NCBI GenBank assembly: GCA_001800355.1
Contig: MGVF01000099.1
Coordinates: 1 to 36,167, forward strand
Source: Elusimicrobia bacterium RIFOXYA2_FULL_50_26
GTDB taxonomy: Bacteria > Elusimicrobiota > Endomicrobiia > Endomicrobiales > XYA2-FULL-47-53
Reading direction: 5' to 3'
Length of the DNA stretch: 36,167 nt
Under the pieces are notes generated by a model, which saw only the letters and a program-made list of their open reading frames with translations, had not been told where the DNA came from and made no database searches. The translations under genes were made by a program, and so were the position numbers. Positions within the stretch are counted from its first letter, which is position 1. The number at the start of each line of letters is the position of its first letter. This document shows, piece after piece, positions 31,118-36,167 of this stretch.

Positions 31118-32320
31118 ATGAAAAAAATCAGGTACCCTTTCGGAACTATTACCATCAACGATACGGCTAAAAAGCTTATTGGCGAGGCGCTCGACTCCAC
31201 CAGGGTTTCAGGCGGAAAACTGGTGCGCGAATTTGAAGAAAAGTTTGCGGCGCTCGTAGGTACAAAAGAGGCGGTTGCGGTCAGCTCCGGCACGGACGCC
31301 GATGCGCTTGCCATGGCCGTGCTTTATGACTTCGGCGCACAAAGAGGCGACGAGGTGATAGTGCCTGCGCTGTCATTCGTTGCTACGGGAAACGCCGTAT
31401 TGCAAGCCGGGTTTATACCGCGCTTCGTAGACATCCGGCGCGAAACGTTAAATATTGACCCCGCAAAAATAGAAGCGGCCATTACGCCAAAAACACGCGC
31501 CATCATGCCGGTGCACTTAATGGGCAAACCGGCTGAAATGGATGAAATACTTGCGATAGCGCGCAAGCACAAACTAACGGTAATTGAAGACGCGGCCGAG
31601 GCTCAAAGCGCGCGCTATAAGGGAAAAGAAATAGGCGCCATAGGCGACATGGCAGCCTTCAGCCTGTATATCGCGCACATTATTTCCACAGTAGAAGGCG
31701 GTATAGTTACTACAAATAACGAAGACTATGCCGAGATACTGCGCTCACTGCGCGCTCACGGGAGAGCCTGCAAATGTAAAACATGCCTGCTAAACACCGT
31801 CTCAAAATACTGCACAAAACGCTTCAAATATGATACCGACATCCGTTTCGTTTTCGAGCGCATCGGATTCTCGGCAAAGATGAACGAGCTGGAAGCCGCC
31901 GTGGGGCTTGGCTATCTTGAGATATACCCTCAGATTTATAAAAAGCGCCTGGAAAATTTCAATTACCTGCACGAGAAATTCGCCCGTTTCGAGCCTCTCT
32001 TAACAACCATCCACCCGTCAATGCACGATACAATGGCTCCTTACGCCTTTGCCGTTATGGTCGGGAGTAAGGCACGGTTTTCCAAAGACAAGCTGGTTGC
32101 CTATCTGGAAAAAAATGAGGTTGACACACGCAGCCTGTTCCAGTCCATGCCCACGCAATGCCGCGGATTTGAATTCCTGAATTACCCGAAAGACGCCTTC
32201 CCCGAAGCGGAATGGGTAAGCAAAAACGGCTTTCACATCGGCATCCACCAGGACATAGGAAAAGAGCATATTGATTACTTCATATATCTTTTGGAAAATT
32301 TCGTTAAAAATGAAGCATGA
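31118..32320 (+). CDS. DegT/DnrJ/EryC1-fold PLP enzyme with His in place of the PLP lysine: probable sugar 3-dehydratase
   Basis: Fold-type I PLP protein acting on nucleotide sugars. Landmarks: SSGTDADALAMAV, the conserved PVHLMGKPAEMDEI, IEDAAEAQ (Asp stacking on PLP) and HIGIHQDIGKEHI. The active-site lysine is replaced: FSLYIAHIISTVEGG carries His187 where aminotransferases have Lys. Known His-type members (ColD, and the E1 enzyme RfbH/AscC/DdhC) dehydrate at C3 instead of transaminating. A cysteine loop RACKCKTC...C (Cys218, 220, 223, 232) sits where E1 has its iron-sulfur loop, but the spacing differs and the upstream E1 cysteine is absent. ATG 31118 follows AAGGA by 7 nt; the earlier track start is inside a repeat. 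400 residues. Confidence 0.85.
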   Translation: MKKIRYPFGTITINDTAKKLIGEALDSTRVSGGKLVREFEEKFAALVGTKEAVAVSSGTDADALAMAVLYDFGAQRGDEVIVPALSFVATGNAVLQAGFIPRFVDIRRETLNIDPAKIEAAITPKTRAIMPVHLMGKPAEMDEILAIARKHKLTVIEDAAEAQSARYKGKEIGAIGDMAAFSLYIAHIISTVEGGIVTTNNEDYAEILRSLRAHGRACKCKTCLLNTVSKYCTKRFKYDTDIRFVFERIGFSAKMNELEAAVGLGYLEIYPQIYKKRLENFNYLHEKFARFEPLLTTIHPSMHDTMAPYAFAVMVGSKARFSKDKLVAYLEKNEVDTRSLFQSMPTQCRGFEFLNYPKDAFPEAEWVSKNGFHIGIHQDIGKEHIDYFIYLLENFVKNEA

Positions 32321-32325
32321 AAATT

Positions 32326-32360
32326 CCCCTCACCCTACCCTCTCCCCGACGGGGCGAGGG
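32326..32360 (+). repeat. CTCCCCG/CGGGGAG repeat doublet, left member
   Basis: CCCCTCACCCTACCC followed by CTCTCCCCGACGGGGCGAG. It starts 5 bp after the stop of the PLP enzyme and forms an inverted pair with the copy at 32374, separated by 13 bp. Confidence 0.85.
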
Positions 32361-32373
32361 TTACAGCTTAAAT

Positions 32374-32410
32374 CCTTCTCCCCGGCGGGGAGAAGGTAAG
32401 GATGAGGGGG
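32374..32410 (+). repeat. CTCCCCG/CGGGGAG repeat doublet, right member
   Basis: CCTTCTCCCCGGCGGGGAGAAGG followed by TAAGGATGAGGGGG. Together with 32326 it makes a REP/BIME-like inverted doublet that could fold into two hairpins or one long stem. Confidence 0.85.
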
Positions 32411-32433
32411 AGTTCCTGGAGCAAGGATTTTTT

Positions 32434-32562
32434 TTGAAAAAAACCGCGCTGATTATTCTCCTGCTTTACATTATGGTTGTGTACGCGGCCTACTACCACA
32501 ACGTGGCCGCTTACCCGGCCGTTAAAAAAATGTGCGCGCGCATAGCGGAGAAAATAAGATGA
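32434..32562 (+). CDS. Small single-span membrane protein (42 aa), unknown
   Basis: TTG 32434 is preceded at 6 nt by AAGGA (32423-32427) and encodes KKTALIILLLYIMVVYAAYY, a strong membrane helix, then a basic tail (AVKKMCARIAEKIR). The ORF track gives 81 residues from 32317, but its first half is translated palindromic repeat. The stop overlaps the next start (ATGA), so it is likely coupled to the following GT-C gene and could be a small accessory subunit. I recognise no family. Confidence 0.55.
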   Translation: MKKTALIILLLYIMVVYAAYYHNVAAYPAVKKMCARIAEKIR

Positions 32563-34430
32563 TGGCACTGCATCTGGCTATAGCGGCGCTGCTGTTTCTA
32601 ACCGCCACGGCGGCAGGGAAACTTGTCCTTGCGCGCACCGGATTTAATTTTTATTCAAAGGATGAAGAACTTGCTTTTTCAGCGGCAACGGGTTTTGCCG
32701 GCTTATCCGTTTTTGCCATGATCACCGGCTTTGCCGGGCTGATATACCGTCCCATTTTTGCAGCCGCCCTTGCCGGAATTATCATAATCTCGCGCAGGCA
32801 GGTATTGGATATAACACGTTACCTGTTTAGCGGGGCCGCTGCACTGGTTCGCAATATCAAAACGCCGGGATATTCACCGTTTGAAAAATTATTGGCCGGC
32901 ATAATGCTCCTGGCTGCCTTGTTTAACCTTATATTCGCCTACGCTCCGCCTACGGATACAGATTCGCTTCTCTACCATCTAGGGATCCCCAAACTTTTTA
33001 TTGATTATCACAGGATAATCCATCTGCCTGAAAACTTTCTTTCATACATGCCTCTTTCCGGAGAAATGATTTATACATGGGGGCTTATTCTCGGCGGGGG
33101 GCTTACGGCAAAACTGGTTAGTTACCTCTTCACCATAATGTTTCCCGGAATGCTGCTTATTTTTACGCGGCAATATTTTGGCCGAAGAACCGCGCTGCTT
33201 GCCGGCGCGGCATTTTATCTTTCGCTTCCCGCGATCAACGCGGCCGGGGTGGCAAACGTGGATATAATGTATGCGTTTTTTGCCTTTGCCGCATTCTGGA
33301 GCATAATGAAATGGATTGAAACGCACAACCAGCGCTGGTGCCTTCTTAGCGCCGTCATGGCAGCTATAAGCTTTACCACAAAGCTCTCAAACGCCCCTCT
33401 TATTATATGCCTGGCTGTAACAGCCATACTATACGTGATGCGAAATAAAATGCCGGCACGCCTCGCGCTTAACGTGATCCTCGCATTTATGGTAATCCCT
33501 GCGCTCATTGCACTGCCGTGGTTTGTGCGCAATTTCATCCACACGGGCAATCCGTTTCCATTTTTTGACATTGCCGCATTCGGCATGAAACTCCACCCCA
33601 TGACTGCTATCAGCGGCAATTATTACAGCAAGCCGGTCGGTTTTGGCATCTCTGCAACAGCTTTGTCTTTTTTTCAAATTTTTCTCGGCAATCCCGTAAC
33701 AGCGGCAGGCCCGACGATAATAGTTTTTGCGCTACCCCTTATATTCTTAAGAAACGTTGATAAAAAGATACTCTTCATCGCCATATTCGCCACAGCAATT
33801 CTTGCAACCGTCTTTTTGATCCTGCCCTATGACAAAACCTGCGCCCGTTATCACTTTTTGGCAATTGCGCTTCTTTATATAGTCGCCGCTTACGGGTTTG
33901 AACGGTTGTCGGCGCTGCTGGATGCACGGCGTATTCTTGCCGCTATATTTTTGGCGCCGCTCATTTTCCCCGGCCTTGCGTTCAGTGCTTATTTTGGCGC
34001 AAAGCGCATACCGCTTCTTACCGGGCTGCAATCCCCAGGCCAATATATTCTCTCGGAATATGAATGGGGAAATGCCGAAGATCTTAAGATGATTGACTAT
34101 CTTAATAAAAACGTTTCCCGTAAAAGCCGTGTAATGTTCCCGGGATATTTTTTTGTTGATCCTTATTATTACTCCATGCGCGTCGTGGTAGCACAGCCGG
34201 AGTTGCTTGCACTTTCTGATATAAACGAGGTGTTAAATCGTCTAAGAAATGATAAAATAGATTACATCGTGATGCGAAAATATTACTACACGCCTTCCGA
34301 AAACGGAAGCTACTACGAAAACAACTATTCCAGCCGGCTTGACATGCGCTGGGAAATTGAAGATTACGTGCCGGCTTATTTTGAGAAAGAGCACGTGGAA
34401 GGCGCTGTAACTCTCTACAAAATAAAATGA
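32559..34430 (+). CDS. GT-C fold polytopic glycosyltransferase-like protein
   Basis: Large membrane protein with about eleven hydrophobic segments (residues 1-490) and a C-terminal soluble domain. The first-loop acidic motif PTDTDSLLYHLGIPK (about residue 130) matches the catalytic loop of GT39/PMT_2-like transferases that use polyprenyl-phosphate sugars. The C-terminal part (YIVMRKYYYTPSENG) is common in such proteins. ATG 32559 is preceded at 8 nt by GGAG and overlaps the small membrane protein stop; the track's GTG 32532 is less likely. 623 residues. It is the second GT-C gene of the window. Confidence 0.78.
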   Translation: MMALHLAIAALLFLTATAAGKLVLARTGFNFYSKDEELAFSAATGFAGLSVFAMITGFAGLIYRPIFAAALAGIIIISRRQVLDITRYLFSGAAALVRNIKTPGYSPFEKLLAGIMLLAALFNLIFAYAPPTDTDSLLYHLGIPKLFIDYHRIIHLPENFLSYMPLSGEMIYTWGLILGGGLTAKLVSYLFTIMFPGMLLIFTRQYFGRRTALLAGAAFYLSLPAINAAGVANVDIMYAFFAFAAFWSIMKWIETHNQRWCLLSAVMAAISFTTKLSNAPLIICLAVTAILYVMRNKMPARLALNVILAFMVIPALIALPWFVRNFIHTGNPFPFFDIAAFGMKLHPMTAISGNYYSKPVGFGISATALSFFQIFLGNPVTAAGPTIIVFALPLIFLRNVDKKILFIAIFATAILATVFLILPYDKTCARYHFLAIALLYIVAAYGFERLSALLDARRILAAIFLAPLIFPGLAFSAYFGAKRIPLLTGLQSPGQYILSEYEWGNAEDLKMIDYLNKNVSRKSRVMFPGYFFVDPYYYSMRVVVAQPELLALSDINEVLNRLRNDKIDYIVMRKYYYTPSENGSYYENNYSSRLDMRWEIEDYVPAYFEKEHVEGAVTLYKIK

Positions 34431-35608
34431 ACTTGAAAACAAAACAACACATTGACAGGATAATCGGCCCGGGACTGTGCCTGCTGCTTACCGCATATAA
34501 AAACGCGCAATCTTTTTTCAATCGGCGCCGGAGCAATTTAGCCGCGCGCCCGGGAAAAATTCTTATCATGAAATTCTGGGGCATGGGCAGCATTCTGCTT
34601 GCGTCGCCCGCGGTAAGGCAACTTCAAAAATCTTACCCTGAGTCGGAAATCATATTTCTTACAATGGAAAGTAACCGCGAAATACTAAGCCGCCTTGAAA
34701 TATGCAGCCGTGTAGAAACTATAAACACGGACAGAGGCTTGATAACGTTGTTCATTGACATATTCCGGCTTATCGCGCGCCTGAAGAAGCAAAAGATAAA
34801 CATGGTTATTGACCTTGAATTTTTTACGCGTTTTTCCGCCGTCATCACCGCGCTTATCGGCGCGCCGGCATCCGGCGGTTTCTATGACAGGCAGGTATAC
34901 CGCGGGTACCTGCACGGCGTGCGCGTTCCGTTTAACCGCTACTGGCACACAAAAACCAATTTTGAGAACCTGATTTCAAAATGCGCCGCAATAGAAACCG
35001 GCGCAAATACCCTTCTGGTGCGCCCTCGCATAAACTCCGGCGACCGCGACTCGCTGCAAAAGCTGCTTGCGGAAAACAATATCACCGGGGGGGAACGCAT
35101 AATCGCAGTAAACATCAACGCCGGCGAACTTGCGCACGAACGCCGCTGGCCGGCGCATCATTTTATTTCTCTGATCGAAAAACTCTCAAAAAACTTTAAA
35201 GGAAAGATAATCCTTATAGGCCATGCGTCGGAATCTGCTTACGTCGGAACGATTCATCGTGCGCTCCCTGCAAACGCGGCGCTGGATTTTTCAGGCAGAC
35301 TTTCGCTTGGAATGCTGGCCGCGCTGATGGAACGTGTTACGTTAATGATCTCAAACGACTCAGGCCCTCTTCACCTTGCCGCCGCCGTGGGGGCACGCAC
35401 CATCTCATTCTTCGGCCCCGAAACCCCGGTCCTCTACGCCCCCGTAGGCGAAAACCACACCATCCTCTACAAAAACATAGATTGCAGCCCCTGCATAAAC
35501 GTCCACACCGGCAAAATAGTCCGCTGCCTGAAAACCAAACCCGAATGCCTTGAAAACATAACCGCCGAAGAAGTAACACAAGTTTTAGGGGACGTCCTTA
35601 GGTATTAA
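34427..35608 (+). CDS. Glycosyltransferase family 9 (heptosyltransferase-like)
   Basis: GT-B fold enzyme of the ADP-heptose:LPS heptosyltransferase family. ILIMKFWGMGSILLASPAVRQL (about residue 45), the donor-site NDSGPLHLAAAVGARTISFFGP (about 306) and the C-terminal CSPCINVHTGK with later cysteines are recognisable. The first 40 residues form an extra N-terminal helix, perhaps membrane-associated. 393 residues. A heptosyltransferase fits the HddA/HddC genes upstream, though GT9 members also transfer other sugars. It overlaps the GT-C stop (ATGA). The last residues (GDVLRY) are encoded by the left arm of the palindromic element at 35588. Confidence 0.87.
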   Translation: MNLKTKQHIDRIIGPGLCLLLTAYKNAQSFFNRRRSNLAARPGKILIMKFWGMGSILLASPAVRQLQKSYPESEIIFLTMESNREILSRLEICSRVETINTDRGLITLFIDIFRLIARLKKQKINMVIDLEFFTRFSAVITALIGAPASGGFYDRQVYRGYLHGVRVPFNRYWHTKTNFENLISKCAAIETGANTLLVRPRINSGDRDSLQKLLAENNITGGERIIAVNINAGELAHERRWPAHHFISLIEKLSKNFKGKIILIGHASESAYVGTIHRALPANAALDFSGRLSLGMLAALMERVTLMISNDSGPLHLAAAVGARTISFFGPETPVLYAPVGENHTILYKNIDCSPCINVHTGKIVRCLKTKPECLENITAEEVTQVLGDVLRY

Positions 35609-35716
35609 GGTATTGACAATGGGCGGCATAATTGTGATAATAATTTTACGTCCAGGTGAAATGGACGGAAATTTGTCAGAAAAAAAACGAATACCGTATT
35701 ACCTAAGGACGTCCCC
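35588..35716 (+). mobile_element. MITE-like palindromic element, GGGGACGTCCTTAGGTATT arms
   Basis: GGGGACGTCCTTAGGTATTA (35588-35607) and TATTACCTAAGGACGTCCCC (35697-35716) are inverted repeats with one mismatch; complementarity continues inward (TATTGACAAT with ATTTGTCAG) and a small hairpin CGTCCA...TGGACG lies near 35650-35667. The whole 129 bp could fold as one long stem. Repeats starting GGGGACGTCC are known near RAYT/IS200-type transposases in other genomes (from memory); none is in the window. The left arm contains the GT9 stop codon. Confidence 0.75.
35613..35641 (+). promoter_or_regulatory. Sigma70-type promoter inside the palindromic element
   Basis: TTGACA (35613-35618), a 17-bp spacer and GATAAT (35636-35641): consensus -35 and 5/6 -10. 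It would transcribe out of the element into the secreted-protein gene with a leader of about 77 nt. Confidence 0.6.
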
Positions 35717-35724
35717 AAAGTTCT

Positions 35725-36167
35725 ATGCATATAAAAATCGCCATTAACGTACCAACTGCTATGTCCTTTTTTTCAATTCTATTTGTGATTGGTTTTGAAA
35801 AAAATGCGCTGGCTGTAACAATTGATTCACTTTCCGGCGCTCCTAATAATGGAAATCTTATATCAATCTCGGGTTCAGGCTATGGATCAAACAGTGCCGT
35901 GAGAACAGGTGATATACAGTGGTTGGGTGACAATATTGAGCTGGGCAACGTCGCTGCTGAATTTTCGCCTCCGCCAAACTGGAGTTATCACATGGCCGCA
36001 ACAACTTTTGATGCTCCGCATTATGATAATCTTCAGGCGCATAGTGGAAATAAATCAATTCGCATTACCTATGATTTGGATAAATACGGTGGCTATTTTA
36101 ATTATACCCATGGATCAGCTTTTGGAAAAGTTTTCTACTCGGCCTGGATGCGTATTGCGGGGCCTTC
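35725..36167 (+). CDS. Secreted protein, N-terminal part, truncated by window end
   Basis: An open frame from ATG 35725 runs to the last base (147 codons) and is missing from the ORF track because no stop is reached. The N-terminus has a signal-peptide-like hydrophobic stretch (AMSFFSILFVIGF) ending near NALA, then VTIDSLSGAPNNGNLISISGSGYG, reminiscent of IPT/TIG-type beta domains, and a region with FYSAWMRIAG that recalls concanavalin-like lectin or lyase folds. I cannot name a family. ATG 35761 is an alternative start. Codon use is more A+T-rich than the glycan genes. Probably an exported or surface carbohydrate-related protein, separate from the upstream operon. Confidence 0.65.
   Translation, partial: MHIKIAINVPTAMSFFSILFVIGFEKNALAVTIDSLSGAPNNGNLISISGSGYGSNSAVRTGDIQWLGDNIELGNVAAEFSPPPNWSYHMAATTFDAPHYDNLQAHSGNKSIRITYDLDKYGGYFNYTHGSAFGKVFYSAWMRIAGP

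Noticed and set aside
31118-32320. Plain sugar aminotransferase annotation
   Set aside because: The PLP-binding lysine is histidine, so transamination by the usual mechanism is unlikely.
32326-32410. Rho-independent terminator after the PLP enzyme
   Set aside because: Strong hairpins but no T-tract follows directly, and coupled genes continue downstream; repeat annotation fits better, although attenuation is possible.
32317-32433. First half of the 81-aa ORF as a protein domain
   Set aside because: It is two translated palindromic repeats (PLTLPSPRRGEG type); the gene starts at TTG 32434.

Overview
The window reads as a chromosomal stretch from a diderm bacterium that assembles type IV pili and builds a complex surface glycan. 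Secretin PilQ and lipoprotein PilP imply an outer membrane. All 35 genes I can support lie on the plus strand, mostly packed with 1-29 bp overlaps or very short gaps. Nothing fixes the taxonomy. The mix (single-strand glycan island, radical SAM enzymes, many short palindromic repeats) would suit an uncultivated phylum such as Omnitrophota or Elusimicrobiota, but that is only a guess.

Region 1 (1-5278): type IVa pilus genes pilD (5' truncated by the window edge), pilM, pilN, pilO, pilP, pilQ, with a strong sigma70-type promoter just before pilM. Region 2 (5293-14028): an O-antigen ligase/PglL-like polytopic protein with C-terminal TPRs follows pilQ, then a flippase-like membrane protein with a probable ATT start, a GT4 glycosyltransferase, an AsnB-type amidotransferase, a DPM1-like GT2 and a GT-C transferase. 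Region 3 (14028-21808): sugar-nucleotide epimerases/dehydratases, an E1 alpha/beta ThDP pair without E2/E3, a classical SDR, a radical SAM protein and a PHP-domain protein. Region 4 (21701-22348): a DUF559 nuclease-like gene bracketed by long direct repeats. Region 5 (22381-32320): two more radical SAM enzymes (one B12-binding type), a split transketolase pair, SDR, GT2, epimerase, HddA-like kinase, HddC-like nucleotidyltransferase and a DegT-fold enzyme whose PLP lysine is histidine. Region 6 (32434-36167): a tiny membrane protein, a second GT-C protein, a GT9 heptosyltransferase-like enzyme, a palindromic element carrying a promoter, and the start of a secreted protein cut by the window end.

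My working model is that regions 3 and 5 make an unusual nucleotide sugar. HddA/HddC suggest a GDP-heptose-type precursor, the GMD/RMD-like enzyme and epimerases modify it, the His-type DegT enzyme would remove a hydroxyl, and one or both ThDP heterodimers could attach a two-carbon branch. The glycosyltransferases and the ligase-like protein would assemble and transfer the glycan, possibly to LPS-like lipid or to the pilus. Every step after the family assignments is inference.

The window is rich in short palindromic repeats of three kinds: TGTCATTGCGAG-type (10963-12052), CTCCCCG/CGGGGAG-type (17977-32410, each just after or across a stop codon) and a GGGGACGTCC-type element (35588-35716). 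Several have become protein tails, ribosome binding sites or a promoter. No rRNA, tRNA or CRISPR array was recognised, and no gene-free stretch exceeds 300 bases.
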